Shown: in pieces, positions 51,569 through 60,083 of the stretch
Position numbering within the stretch: position 1 is the first letter of the stretch
Layout: each line of letters starts with the position of its first letter
Source of the DNA: Nonomuraea aurantiaca
GTDB taxonomy: Bacteria > Actinomycetota > Actinomycetes > Streptosporangiales > Streptosporangiaceae
Length of the DNA: 64,000 nucleotides
Assembly (NCBI RefSeq): GCF_020215705.1
Contig: NZ_JAIWNB010000007.1
Location: 62,001 to 126,000, forward strand
Direction of reading: 5' to 3'
Notes under the pieces: generated by a model
What the model saw: only the letters and a program-made list of their open reading frames with translations
Databases searched by the model: none
What the model was told of the DNA's origin: nothing
Position numbers and translations under genes: made by a program

Positions 51569-52666
51569 GTGCGGATCTTTCACGTGAGTGACTGTTACCT
51601 GCCGCGACTCGGGGGGATCGAGGTTCAGGTCGCCGACCTCGTGCGTACGCAGCGCGAGGCCGGCCACGCCGTCGATGTGGCGACCGCGACCCAGGGGGAG
51701 GCGCTGCCCGGCGTGCACCGGATCGTCGCCAGGATGCCCTTCGACCTGCCGGTCCACCCGTTCGGAGTGGGACATCTCAGGCGGCGGCTGACCTCCTCGC
51801 GGCCCGACGTGGTACACGTCCACATGGGCGCGGTCTCGCCGTTCGCCTGGATGGGGGTGCGGGCCGCGAAAAGGGCCGGAATTCCCTGTGTCGTGACCGT
51901 GCACAGCATGTGGGATCCCGTCACGCGCGGCGTCTACCGGTTGCTGCGCCTGGTCTACGGCTGGCAGAGCTGGGGGCTGGTGGCCACCACGGTCAGCAAC
52001 GCGGCGGCGGCCCCGATCCGGTCGGTCGCGGGGGAGGGGGTGCCCGTGCACGTGGTGTCCAACGGCCTCGACCTGTCGGGCTGGCGGCTGTTCTCCGGGT
52101 CGCCGCCGGAGCCGCGCGAGGAGGTGCACATCGTGGCCGTGGGCCGTCTGGCGCCGCGCAAGCAGCCGGTCCGGCTGCTCAAGCTGCTCGACATGGTGCG
52201 CTCCCGGGTCCCCGCGGGCGTTCCGCTGCGCGCCACGGTGATCGGCGACGGCCCGGCCCGCGCCCAGATGGAGCGCTACCTGGCCAGGCACGGCATGACG
52301 GGCTGGGTCTCGCTGCCGGGACGCTACACCCGCGAGCAGATCGCCAAGGTGCTGGAGTCGGCCGACGTGTTCGTGGCGCCTGCGCCACGCGAGTCGTTCG
52401 GGATCGCCGCGCTGGAGGCCCGCGCCGCCGGGCTGCCCGTGGTGGCGCGGGCGCAGAGCGGGGTGGCCGACTTCGTCCGGCACGGCACGGAGGGGCTGCT
52501 CGGCCGCAGCCTGGGCGACCTGGCCGCCGCCGTGGCCCGCCTGGCCACGGATCCCGAGCTGCGGCAGCGCATGATCGCCCACAATCGCGCCGTCCCGCCG
52601 TCGGCGGGCACCTGGCCGACCGTCCTGGCGGGCTTCGACCGGGCGTACGCGGAGGCCATCGGATAA
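51569..52666 (+). CDS. Glycosyltransferase family 4 (GT-B fold)
   Basis: The protein has 365 residues. The N-terminal domain has LPRLGGIEVQVADLVRTQRE and DVVHVHMGAVSPFAW; the C-terminal donor domain has VAVGRLAPRKQP and the EX7E-like APRESFGIAALEARAAGLPV. This is the GT4 pattern (WcaL/MshA-like). The canonical MshA opening GGMNVYV is replaced, so mycothiol synthesis is not supported. GTG 51569 follows GGGAGGGG. Confidence 0.9.
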   Translation: MRIFHVSDCYLPRLGGIEVQVADLVRTQREAGHAVDVATATQGEALPGVHRIVARMPFDLPVHPFGVGHLRRRLTSSRPDVVHVHMGAVSPFAWMGVRAAKRAGIPCVVTVHSMWDPVTRGVYRLLRLVYGWQSWGLVATTVSNAAAAPIRSVAGEGVPVHVVSNGLDLSGWRLFSGSPPEPREEVHIVAVGRLAPRKQPVRLLKLLDMVRSRVPAGVPLRATVIGDGPARAQMERYLARHGMTGWVSLPGRYTREQIAKVLESADVFVAPAPRESFGIAALEARAAGLPVVARAQSGVADFVRHGTEGLLGRSLGDLAAAVARLATDPELRQRMIAHNRAVPPSAGTWPTVLAGFDRAYAEAIG

Positions 52667-52713
52667 GCAGTCTGGGTCAGGCGGGCTGTTCCGTGCTGAC
52701 TTAGGATGTACAT

Positions 52714-52729
52714 TGTTACCATGGTAACA
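52714..52729. promoter_or_regulatory. Perfect 16-bp palindrome across the start codon
   Basis: TGTTACCATGGTAACA contains the ATG at 52721. A -10-like TAGGAT lies at 52702-52707, so transcription would begin near the palindrome. It looks like an operator, perhaps for autoregulation by the encoded small protein. Confidence 0.6.
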
Positions 52730-52963
52730 GTTGAACGCACGCAGACCGGGTTGCGGCTCGAGCGCAACCTGCTCAAGGTGCTCAAGGGCTTGGCCGAATA
52801 TCTGGACATGTCGCTGGGAGACCTGGTGGAGGGGATCGCCTTGCACGCCTTCGAGGGGCAGGCGCCCTTCACACCCGAGACGCTGGGCAAGATCGAGCAG
52901 CTCAAGGCCGTCTACGGCCTCACGCTGACCGCCGCCGACGCGCACCGGATGGTGGAGAAGTGA
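52721..52963 (+). CDS. Small protein, possible ribbon-helix-helix regulator
   Basis: The product has 80 residues (85 if ATG 52706 is used). The N-terminal part TVERTQTGLRLERNLLKVLK, then AEYLDMSLGDLVEGIALHAF, is compatible with a short beta strand followed by two helices, as in ribbon-helix-helix proteins; this is by eye only. GTG of the SRPBCC gene overlaps its stop. A palindrome covers its start codon. Confidence 0.65.
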   Translation: MVTVERTQTGLRLERNLLKVLKGLAEYLDMSLGDLVEGIALHAFEGQAPFTPETLGKIEQLKAVYGLTLTAADAHRMVEK

Positions 52964-53421
52964 GCGGGGCCCAGGTGCGGCTCAGCGGGCAGATCGCGGT
53001 GGCGCTGCCGCCTGCCGAGGCGTTCCGGCTGTTCACGCCCCGAGGAGAGGAGGAGTGGGTGGCCGGTTGGCTGCCCCGCTTCCCCGTCCCCGCCGACGAC
53101 GACAGCGAGCCGGGCACCGTGTTCGAGACCGACGCCCACGGCGAGCGGACCACCTGGGTGGTGCTCGGCAGGGAGAGCGGGCGGCGTGTCTCGTACGCGC
53201 GGGTGACGCCGGGTTCGCGGGCCGGGACCGTCAGCGTGGCCGTTGGCGAAGGCGACGGCGGCGGGAGCGCCGTGCGGGTCACGTACGAGCTGACCGCGCT
53301 CTCGCCGGAAGGGGAGCGGGAGCTGCGGGAGTTCGCCGACGGCTACTCGGCCTTCCTCGCGGCATGGGAGCGGGATATCGCCGCCCGCTTCGGACCGGAA
53401 GCCTCGTCACGTACGACGTAG
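52960..53421 (+). CDS. SRPBCC/START-like ligand-binding protein
   Basis: The protein has 153 residues. The pattern IAVALPPAEAFRLFTPRGEEEWVAGW, with paired acidic and aromatic residues and an amphipathic C-terminal helix (LREFADGYSAFLAAWERD), fits the SRPBCC superfamily (Bet v1/START/polyketide cyclase-like), which binds hydrophobic ligands. The GTG start overlaps the stop of the small protein (GTGA), so they are co-translated. The 3' end overlaps the convergent DUF2079 gene by 15 bp. Confidence 0.8.
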   Translation: MSGAQVRLSGQIAVALPPAEAFRLFTPRGEEEWVAGWLPRFPVPADDDSEPGTVFETDAHGERTTWVVLGRESGRRVSYARVTPGSRAGTVSVAVGEGDGGGSAVRVTYELTALSPEGERELREFADGYSAFLAAWERDIAARFGPEASSRTT

Positions 53422-54864
53422 CACCACGTAACCATCGCGGTCGAACACCTTCGTATATCCCTCGGTCACCAGCCGGTCCACCTGGGCGCGCTGATCGTCG
53501 GGGGAACCGAACGGGAACTGCCAGCGGGCCGTGTCGGCCGCCACCCACGCGGCGCCGCGCGGCTGCCCGCTCCAGAGCAGGACGGTGGTGCGGGAGGTCA
53601 GCGCCGGGCCGAGCGAGTTGGCGGCCTCCACGGTGACGCCCGTGGGAACCGTGGCCACCGCCGCGGCGGCCGATTCGGTCCTGATGTCCTCCGCCTTGTA
53701 GAAGGCCGGATGGTAGAGCTGGTCCAGAGCGAACTTCGGCACCAGGGTGAGCGCGACCACGAGCGCGCCCGCCGACCAGGCCAGCTTGAGCGAGCGGTCG
53801 TCGGCGCGCTTGATCCGGCGCAGCAGCCTGGACAGCCCGTCGACCCCGGCGAGGAGCAGGATCACCACGGTGAAGGCGTTGTACTGAAAGTCCGCCCGCC
53901 ACCACGGCTCGCGGTCCGACAGCATGCGTTCGAGCACGTGCGGCAGCGCGACCAGCGACAGGGGCGACAGCAGGCAGAGCAGCAGCGTCGGCCAGGCCAG
54001 CAGGAACAGCGTGTCGACCTTGGTCTCTTCGCTGAACGGCAGCAGCAGCGCGTTCAGCGGGTCACGCAGCAGCGTCAGGATCGCGCTCGGCACGTCGGGC
54101 CCCAGGTGGCCGTAGGCCCAGAAGTCCGCGCTCTGGCCGCCGAGCAGCGAGATGAGCGCGCCCCGGGTGAGCATGACCCCGCCGAGGCCGATCGCGGCGC
54201 AGCACATCCCGCGGAACCTGTCGCCGGTGAGGAAGAGGTAGAGGCCGAAGCCGATCACCGTGAGCCCCATGTCCTCCTTGACCAGGAGGAGCGCGCCCAT
54301 CGCCGCGAACGCGGGCAGCAGCCGCCCCGCGTGGTAGCGCTCGATCATGATCGCGGTGAGCAGTGGGACGAACATCACCTCGTGCGCGTCGAACGCGATC
54401 GCCTGCGCGACGGGCCACGACAGCGCGTAGGCAACGGCGACCAGATAGGCCGGGGCGGTGCCCAGCATCCGCCTGGTGAACAGCCAGATGAACGGGATCG
54501 CGGCGGCGAACAGCAGCGCCTGGGCCACGATCAGCGAGGCCGGGCCGTCATGGATCCAGTAGAAGGGCGCCAGCAGCGCGTAGATGGGCGAGAAGTGGTC
54601 GGCGAGCTGGAGGTAGTCCAGCCCCCGGTCGTGGAAGGCGCCGACCATCGGGATGTACGGCGGCCGGAAGTGCGCGTAGTTGCGCACGGCCTGGTCCACG
54701 ATCACCAGATCGAACGTGCTGGCGCGATAGGTGGCCAGCTTGACCAGGCCGAGCACGGCATAGACGGCGGCCGAGACCACGGCGATCAGCCCGACGCGCA
54801 GGCGGTTCGGCGTGATCCGGGCCGTCCAACGGGCAGCGCCGGCTGCCAGAGCTTCCCCCGTCAC
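53407..54864 (-). CDS. DUF2079 integral membrane protein
   Basis: The protein has about 485 residues and many transmembrane helices. The region YRASTFDLVIVDQAVRNYAH, HFSPIYALLAPFYW and EDMGLTVIGFGLYL match DUF2079 proteins, which share the GT-C glycosyltransferase architecture. A C-terminal soluble part (TVEAANSLGPALTSR onward) should be extracytoplasmic. The GTG at 54864 is the best start, though without a clear ribosome-binding site. Confidence 0.85.
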   Translation of the reverse strand: MTGEALAAGAARWTARITPNRLRVGLIAVVSAAVYAVLGLVKLATYRASTFDLVIVDQAVRNYAHFRPPYIPMVGAFHDRGLDYLQLADHFSPIYALLAPFYWIHDGPASLIVAQALLFAAAIPFIWLFTRRMLGTAPAYLVAVAYALSWPVAQAIAFDAHEVMFVPLLTAIMIERYHAGRLLPAFAAMGALLLVKEDMGLTVIGFGLYLFLTGDRFRGMCCAAIGLGGVMLTRGALISLLGGQSADFWAYGHLGPDVPSAILTLLRDPLNALLLPFSEETKVDTLFLLAWPTLLLCLLSPLSLVALPHVLERMLSDREPWWRADFQYNAFTVVILLLAGVDGLSRLLRRIKRADDRSLKLAWSAGALVVALTLVPKFALDQLYHPAFYKAEDIRTESAAAAVATVPTGVTVEAANSLGPALTSRTTVLLWSGQPRGAAWVAADTARWQFPFGSPDDQRAQVDRLVTEGYTKVFDRDGYVVLRRT

Positions 54865-54938
54865 GGGCAGCAAGCGTAGACCGATTTCCCCCTGATCGCG
54901 TTCGCGGAAAAGTTCCCCCTGGACCGCGTACGCGACAA

Positions 54939-54980
54939 GGCCGCCGCGCCGCACCGCCCCCCGCGGGCGGCGCGGCGGCC
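54939..54980 (-). terminator. GC-rich hairpin terminator after the lipoprotein gene
   Basis: GGCCGCCGCGCCG (54939-54951) pairs with CGGCGCGGCGGCC (54968-54980), a 13-bp stem, 9 bp downstream of the lipoprotein stop on the minus strand. Confidence 0.7.
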
Positions 54981-54988
54981 ATGGTTCA

Positions 54989-55369
54989 TCAGCCGCAGGC
55001 GCTCTTGATCTTGGCCTCGATGGTCGGGATCTTCGACAGACCCTCGGTCGCGGAGGCCGGGTTCTTCATGTCGATCTTGATGCTCTCGAACACCGAGGCC
55101 AGGTCGTTCAGGGCCCCGGCCAGGTCGCCGTCGTACTTCGAGGCGAGCGTCTTGAGCTTGCCGGCCGTCTCCTGGCTGGCCTTCTCGATCGCCTTGGGAT
55201 CGGTGGCCGCGCCGCTCATGGAGGTGGTGAACTCCTGAGTGATCTTGGTTACGTCGGTGCCGACCTGGTTGCAGTCGACAGCGTTGCCGATGGCACCACA
55301 GGCGGTGGTGAGGCCGGCAAGAGAAAGCGTCGCGATCGCGATGGCGATGCGACGACGAGGGGGAGTCAT
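54989..55369 (-). CDS. Small lipoprotein of unknown function
   Basis: The protein has 126 residues. A basic N-terminus (PPRRRI), hydrophobic stretch and lipobox-like LTTACG place a lipidated cysteine at residue 24. The mature part is mostly helical and charged (ETAGKLKTLASKYDGDLAG), with two more cysteines. I recognise no family. It stands alone on the minus strand with its own terminator. Confidence 0.78.
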   Translation of the reverse strand: MTPPRRRIAIAIATLSLAGLTTACGAIGNAVDCNQVGTDVTKITQEFTTSMSGAATDPKAIEKASQETAGKLKTLASKYDGDLAGALNDLASVFESIKIDMKNPASATEGLSKIPTIEAKIKSACG

Positions 55370-55563
55370 TTTCGTGCCCTTCGTTGCGTTAGCGAACGAA
55401 GCGACATTATGGAGTAAACCTTGACGAGTGCTTGCACCCCACTAGCACCATCAGTATCAAGTCGTTGTAAAGCGGGCGACCAGCTCTTGACAGCCCCTGG
55501 GGCCGACCAGACGATGTCGCATATAGAGCAACTCGGTGCGTAATGCGCAACAAGGGGTGCCGG

Positions 55564-56673
55564 TTGACCACATCGAGCTTGATCTCCACGCTACCCGGCC
55601 ACGCCTACACCGACCCCGCTACGTTCGCCGAAGAGCAGGCCAAGATCTTCGAGAGCCTCTGGTTCTGCGCGGTCCGGTCCGGCGAGCTGGCCCGGCCGGG
55701 GGCGTTCAGGACGGTCCAGGTCGGAAGGGAGAGCGTGCTCGTGGTCCGCGGCCGCGACGGCGAGCTGCGCGCCTTCCTCAACGTCTGCCGGCATCGCGGC
55801 GCCCGCCTCTGCCTGGAGGACGCGGGCGAGGTCAGGCGGACGATCAGGTGCGCCTACCACGCCTGGTCGTACGACCTGGACGGCCGCCTCGCCGCCGCGC
55901 CGAACCTGGCGAAGATGCCCGACATCGACCGGGTGGAGTATGGGCTGGTCCCGGTGAGCCTGCGCGAGTGGCTCGGCTACGCCTGGGTCTGCCTGGCCGA
56001 CCAGCCGCCCTCGTTCGAGGAGACGGTGACGAGCGCGGCCACCGAGCGGCTGGGCGACCCGGCCATGATCGAGCACTACCACGTCGACAAGCTCGACCTC
56101 GGGCGCCGCATCGTGTACGACGTCAAGGCCAACTGGAAGCTCATCGTCGAGAACTTCATGGAGTGCTACCACTGCGCCACGATCCACCCGGAGCTGACGG
56201 CCGTGCTGCCCGAGTTCGCCGGCGGCTACGCCGCGCAGTATTACGTGGGCCACGGAGCGGAGTTCGCCGAGCGGGCCGAGGGGTTCACCCTGGACGGGAG
56301 CCCGGGGTTCGGCAAGCTGCCCGACGTGTCGGCCGAGCAGGACCGGCGCTACTACGCGATCACCGTCAAGCCGCAGGTGTTCGTCAACCTGGTGCCCGAC
56401 CACGTGATCCTGCACCGCATGGTGCCGCTGGCCGCCGACCGGACGATCGTGGAGTGCGACTGGCTGTATCACCCCGACGTGGTCGCCTCCGGCGCCGACC
56501 TGTCGCTCTCGGTCGAGCTGTTCCACCGGGTCAACGAGCAGGACTTCGCCGCCTGCGAGCGGACCCAGCCCGGTATGTCGTCACGCGCCTACCGGGCGGG
56601 CGGGGTGCTGGTGCCGAGCGAGCACCACATCGCGATCTTCCATCAGTGGGTGAACCAGCGCTTACGCGGATAG
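55564..56673 (+). CDS. Rieske non-haem iron oxygenase, alpha subunit
   Basis: The protein has 369 residues. The Rieske 2Fe-2S site is CRHRGARLC followed by CAYHAWSYD (Cys-x-His and Cys-x2-His). The mononuclear iron facial triad lies in ECYHCATIHPEL plus a later aspartate. The order matches ring-hydroxylating or N-demethylating oxygenases; the substrate is open. I preferred TTG 55564, which gives LTTSSL and has AAGGGG upstream; ATG 55543 adds seven residues. No reductase gene is adjacent. The 3' end overlaps the convergent gene by 31 bp. Confidence 0.88.
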   Translation: MTTSSLISTLPGHAYTDPATFAEEQAKIFESLWFCAVRSGELARPGAFRTVQVGRESVLVVRGRDGELRAFLNVCRHRGARLCLEDAGEVRRTIRCAYHAWSYDLDGRLAAAPNLAKMPDIDRVEYGLVPVSLREWLGYAWVCLADQPPSFEETVTSAATERLGDPAMIEHYHVDKLDLGRRIVYDVKANWKLIVENFMECYHCATIHPELTAVLPEFAGGYAAQYYVGHGAEFAERAEGFTLDGSPGFGKLPDVSAEQDRRYYAITVKPQVFVNLVPDHVILHRMVPLAADRTIVECDWLYHPDVVASGADLSLSVELFHRVNEQDFAACERTQPGMSSRAYRAGGVLVPSEHHIAIFHQWVNQRLRG

Positions 56674-57212
56674 CGGATCGCCAGGCTGCCGTACTTCGCC
56701 TCGCCGCTCACCACCAGATAGAGGGCTCCCGGCTGAGGTCGGCCCGGCACCTCCGACGTCACGGTGTTGCCCCACTCCGTGCGGAACCTGTCGATGTCGG
56801 CCGCGGCGCCGTCCGGCAGCACGATCTTGGCCGAACCGTACTTGAGGTCGAGGTGGATCTCGACGACCGGATGGGAGATGACCGCCTCCGACAGGTCGAG
56901 CTCGACGCTGCCGTACTTGGAGGCGATCCTGAGCCGACGGGGAACCGCCCAGTCGCCTGATCGCTTGATGTGGCCGTTCTTGGACTCCAGTTCCACCACT
57001 TCGTCAACGACGGGCCCGTCCACCGCGGGCCCGTCAGCCGGCAGATCGGCGGTCAGTCCGGCCAGATCGCCGTAGGTTCGCGCGGTGAGGGCGAGTTCGA
57101 GCCGATCCTCCAGCTCCAGCTGGGTGAGACGGCCTTCCATGAACGCTTCCTGGAGCTTTCGCGCGCCACGCTCACGGTCGGCATCTGAGACGCGCATCTG
57201 TAAATCCGACAT
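56643..57212 (-). CDS. DUF1707 protein with LiaF-like C-terminal domain
   Basis: The protein has 189 residues. The N-terminal MRVSDADRERGARKLQEAF, followed by GRLTQLELEDRLELALTART and YGDLAGLTADLP, is a DUF1707 domain. The remainder (ASKYGSVELDLSEAVIS, DLKYGSAKIVLPDG, GEAKYGSLAIR) shows the repeated YGS strands of DUF2154/LiaF-like cell-wall-stress domains. There is no membrane segment. ATG 57212 or 57197 may be the start. Confidence 0.88.
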   Translation of the reverse strand: MSDLQMRVSDADRERGARKLQEAFMEGRLTQLELEDRLELALTARTYGDLAGLTADLPADGPAVDGPVVDEVVELESKNGHIKRSGDWAVPRRLRIASKYGSVELDLSEAVISHPVVEIHLDLKYGSAKIVLPDGAAADIDRFRTEWGNTVTSEVPGRPQPGALYLVVSGEAKYGSLAIRYPRKRWFTH

Positions 57213-57392
57213 GTTCCGAGCATAGGTTCGCCCGCTTCAGAACGGGAGGCGTCGGCCGGAGGGCGTACGCAGATCGAGAGGGAGCGGCCGGGGGGAGGGC
57301 TTCGTCGGCCGGACGATCTGGAGTCTCTTCATAACACATGGATACCCAACGGATTGCCGTAAAGACCTCATGGCGGGGTAGCTTGAAGTGTG

Positions 57393-58331
57393 ATGGTGGC
57401 AGACCCCTTCGTACACCCGGCACTCTTCTATCGAGGCGATCGGGAGTATGTGGCTGCCACCACGGCTTTCATCCGCGAGGGGCTCAGCTCGGGAGAGCCG
57501 GTCGCCGTCGCGGTTCCGCCCCGGAATCTCGCCCTGATCGAGGCCGGTCTGGGGCGCGACGCCGACGAGGTGCTCCTGCTCGACATGACCAGCGCCGGCC
57601 GCAATCCCGGACGCATCATCCCCGCCGTGCTCCGCGAGTTCGCGGACCGCCACCCCGTGGGTCACGTACGGATCATCGGCGAGCCCATCTGGCCGGGCCG
57701 CACGGTGACGGAATATCCCGCCTGCGCCCAGCACGAGGCCCTGATCAACTACGCCTTCACCGGCCGCCACGTCACGATCCTGTGCCCGTACGACCTCGAC
57801 GGGCTCGACCCCGAGGTCATCCGCGAGGCCGAGCAGACCCATCCCGTGCTGCGCGACGGCTCCGGCGAGTGGCTCAGCGGCGACTACGCGCCCCAGAAGG
57901 TCGTCGACGGGCACAACCAGCCGCTGGACGAGCCCGCCGACTTCTTCTCGCTCCGCTTCGACCACACCAACCTGGCCGCCGCGCGCGGCCTGGCCGCCGG
58001 GCGGGCCGCCGAGCTCGGATTCAGCCGGTCCAGGCTCGACGACATCCGCCTGACGGTCGCCGAACTGGGCGCCAACAGCCTCGATCACGGCGGCGGCTCC
58101 GGGCTGATCAGGGTCTGGGCCGAAGCCGACCGGCTGGTGTGCGAGGTCAGCGACTCCGGCCACATCCTCGACCCGCTGGCCGGGCGGATGCCGGTGGATC
58201 CGCGCACTCCCGGTTCGCGTGGCCTGCTGATCGTCAACTTGCTCAGCGACCTGGTCCGCGTGCACACGCGAGCGGGCGCCACCGTGATCAGGGCCTACTT
58301 CGACCTGCCCGGTCCACGACTCCATCCCTGA
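57393..58331 (+). CDS. MEDS-domain sensor with anti-sigma-factor-type ATPase domain
   Basis: The protein has about 312 residues. The N-terminal MEDS domain (FVHPALFYRGDREYVAATTA, GEPVAVAVPPRN, LCPYD) is followed by an HATPase_c domain with N box RLTVAELGANSLDHGGG and G boxes VSDSGHI, GSRGLLIVNLLSD. This pairing is common in actinomycetes, where it acts like an RsbW-type kinase that binds a sigma factor or STAS protein. The start is ATG 57393 or GTG 57396. Confidence 0.9.
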   Translation: MVADPFVHPALFYRGDREYVAATTAFIREGLSSGEPVAVAVPPRNLALIEAGLGRDADEVLLLDMTSAGRNPGRIIPAVLREFADRHPVGHVRIIGEPIWPGRTVTEYPACAQHEALINYAFTGRHVTILCPYDLDGLDPEVIREAEQTHPVLRDGSGEWLSGDYAPQKVVDGHNQPLDEPADFFSLRFDHTNLAAARGLAAGRAAELGFSRSRLDDIRLTVAELGANSLDHGGGSGLIRVWAEADRLVCEVSDSGHILDPLAGRMPVDPRTPGSRGLLIVNLLSDLVRVHTRAGATVIRAYFDLPGPRLHP

Positions 58332-58341
58332 GGTACCGCTG

Positions 58342-58363
58342 GCCCTACCAACCCTGATAGGGC
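58342..58363 (+). terminator. Weak hairpin after the MEDS gene
   Basis: GCCCTA (58342-58347) pairs with TAGGGC (58358-58363) across a 10-nt loop, 11 bp after the stop codon. Confidence 0.4.
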
Positions 58364-58504
58364 GGGCTCGACCCAGGGGCGGATTCCCGCAGGTCAGCGG
58401 GCCGGTATCCGAAGTTCTACGACCTAGGTATTAAGGGGCGCTTCAGGGCCTGTTCGGGTCGATCTCCGATACTCCGGAAGCCCGTATTCCACGACCTTTG
58501 AAGC

Positions 58505-59134
58505 ATGAAGGCATTGCTTGTCAGTGGATTCGCGGCCATCGGAACCGGCGCCGGCGCCATGCTCACCTTGCACGCGGAATCGGGGCTGGACCCCTTGCAC
58601 AGTGTGATCAGTGAGTACGCTTTTCAGCCCTTGGGATGGCTGCTGCCGACCTCGCTGACGCTGTTCGCGGTCGGTTCGGCGCTGATCGCCGAGGCGCTGC
58701 GCCGGACGGGCGCGAGCGTCTGGGTCGTCCTGTTGCTGCTGGCATGGGGCGGGAGCATGTTCCTGATCGGCGCCTTTCCCACGGACCGTCCGGGCGTGCC
58801 GCTTTCCCTCTCGGGAGGCATCCACAGATATGCCGCCTTCGCCGCCTTCCTGGTGATGCCGGCCGCGGGGATGCTGCTGGCCAACGCGCGCATCCGGTAC
58901 GCCAGGGCCGTGCGGGTGCTGAGCGCGGTGGCGCTGGGCGCGCTGCTGCTCGTCGTGGTCCCGTACGTGGTGCGCATGTTCGGTATCGAGCTGTCCAACG
59001 ACGACATCCCCGCCGGACTCACCCAGCGGGTCGTGGTCCTCACCGAGATCGGGGTGCTGGCCCTGGCCGGGATGTCGATGCTCAAGCCCGCGGTTCAGCG
59101 CTCCCAGGGTGGCGTGTCGCCCATCTTGGCGTAG
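58505..59134 (+). CDS. DUF998 integral membrane protein
   Basis: The protein has 209 residues with about six helices. LHSVISEYAFQPLGWLLP, then IGAFPTDRPGVPLSLSGGIHRYAAF, match DUF998, a membrane family of unknown function. Start ATG 58505. The 3' end overlaps the convergent small gene by 40 bp. Confidence 0.87.
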   Translation: MKALLVSGFAAIGTGAGAMLTLHAESGLDPLHSVISEYAFQPLGWLLPTSLTLFAVGSALIAEALRRTGASVWVVLLLLAWGGSMFLIGAFPTDRPGVPLSLSGGIHRYAAFAAFLVMPAAGMLLANARIRYARAVRVLSAVALGALLLVVVPYVVRMFGIELSNDDIPAGLTQRVVVLTEIGVLALAGMSMLKPAVQRSQGGVSPILA

Positions 59135-59460
59135 TACTTGGCCAGGTTCTTCTTGACCCGCTCGATGTCCCCCTGCGGGATCTTGACCCCGCCCCTGGCG
59201 CCGTCCACGACCCCGGCCGCGGCGATCACGGCCCGCGGGACGACTTTCAGCTCACCACCGACGACGTCGGCGATCGGCAGCTTGTAGGCGCCGAACTCGT
59301 CGGCGTCGTCGCTGTCGTACCAGAGGAAGGCATCCCGGTACTTCCCAGTGGGCCCGTTCTCGGCGTCCGCCCACTTCCGCACCCGTTTCTCGGCCGCCGC
59401 GGCGTCCCACTCGCGGTCACGGTCGGCGAGAGGCAGATCGTGGAACTGTGTGACTGTCAT
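59095..59460 (-). CDS. Small protein with a domain resembling the phage prohead-protease-associated segment
   Basis: The protein has 121 residues. FLWYDSDDADEFGAYKLPIA, VPRAVIAAAGVVDGARGG and LAKYYAKMGDTPPWE resemble a short conserved segment known to me from phage maturation protease or portal proteins and from free-standing actinobacterial proteins. No other phage genes are near. Function unknown. The ATG at 59460 lies 59 bp from the divergent UspA gene. Confidence 0.75.
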   Translation of the reverse strand: MTVTQFHDLPLADRDREWDAAAAEKRVRKWADAENGPTGKYRDAFLWYDSDDADEFGAYKLPIADVVGGELKVVPRAVIAAAGVVDGARGGVKIPQGDIERVKKNLAKYYAKMGDTPPWER

Positions 59461-59519
59461 ACCCGCTGGCTACCCAGCTCGTGGGCGTGAAACGGCCAGG
59501 CGGGGATAGGACCTCGGCT

Positions 59520-59984
59520 ATGGAAGCAGCTGAGAAGACCATTCTGATCGCGTACGACGGCTCGGACGACGCCAAGGCGGCGATCGCCTTCGCGGGCACG
59601 CTGATGCCCGGCGCGCGCGCCGTCGTACTGACCGTGTGGGAACGCCTGGCCATGGCCTCGGCCCGGGCGTCGGCCGGGATGATGATGACCATCGGCGATT
59701 CGCCCGCCGAGGACGAGGCCGTCGGGCAGGCCATGAGGGAGCTGGCGGCACAGGGCGCGGAGCTGGCCAGACAGGCGGGACTCGACGCCTCGCCGCGGTG
59801 CGATCTGGACGCGGTCGCCGTGTGGTCGTCCATCGTGGACACGGCGGAGGATCTCGGCGCCATGTTGATCGTCACCGGGACGCGGGGGCAGGGCGGAGTG
59901 AAGTCATTGCTGCTCGGGAGCACGTCCGACCGGGTGCTGCACCACGCGAGCCGGCCGGTGCTGGTGGTGCCCGCGCCGGAGTAG
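59520..59984 (+). CDS. UspA-family universal stress protein
   Basis: The protein has 154 residues. TILIAYDGSDDAKAAIAFA opens the Rossmann-like fold, and the ATP-binding signature G-x2-G-x9-GS is present as GTRGQGGVKSLLLGSTS near the C-terminus, ending with RPVLVVPAPE. It probably binds ATP and acts under stress or growth arrest. ATG 59520 gives the standard length. Confidence 0.9.
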   Translation: MEAAEKTILIAYDGSDDAKAAIAFAGTLMPGARAVVLTVWERLAMASARASAGMMMTIGDSPAEDEAVGQAMRELAAQGAELARQAGLDASPRCDLDAVAVWSSIVDTAEDLGAMLIVTGTRGQGGVKSLLLGSTSDRVLHHASRPVLVVPAPE

Positions 59985-60050
59985 TTCAGCCGCCGGTGTG
60001 GTGCGTATTTTCGGGTGCGCCGGTTCCATCCGGAACGTTACGATGAGCGC

Positions 60051-60083
60051 ATGACGTCGCGACTGGTGATGATGGCCCCGTAG
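60051..60083 (+). CDS. Met-codon leader peptide upstream of the methionyl-tRNA synthetase gene
   Basis: The short frame encodes MTSRLVMMAP and stops at TAG 60081-60083. Three of ten codons are Met, two adjacent. A -10-like TACGAT at 60039-60044 would start the transcript at or near the ATG (leaderless). The stop codon lies in a GCCCC-GTA-GGGGC hairpin (60075-60087). The layout fits ribosome-mediated attenuation responding to Met-tRNA charging; the mechanism is inference. Confidence 0.6.
   Translation: MTSRLVMMAP

Noticed and set aside
50726..52666. Mycothiol genes mshA/mshB
   Set aside because: The GT4 lacks the MshA N-terminal signature and the genes are divergent beside a flippase-like gene.
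59095..59460. Prophage remnant
   Set aside because: A single small domain without integrase, att repeats or other phage genes.
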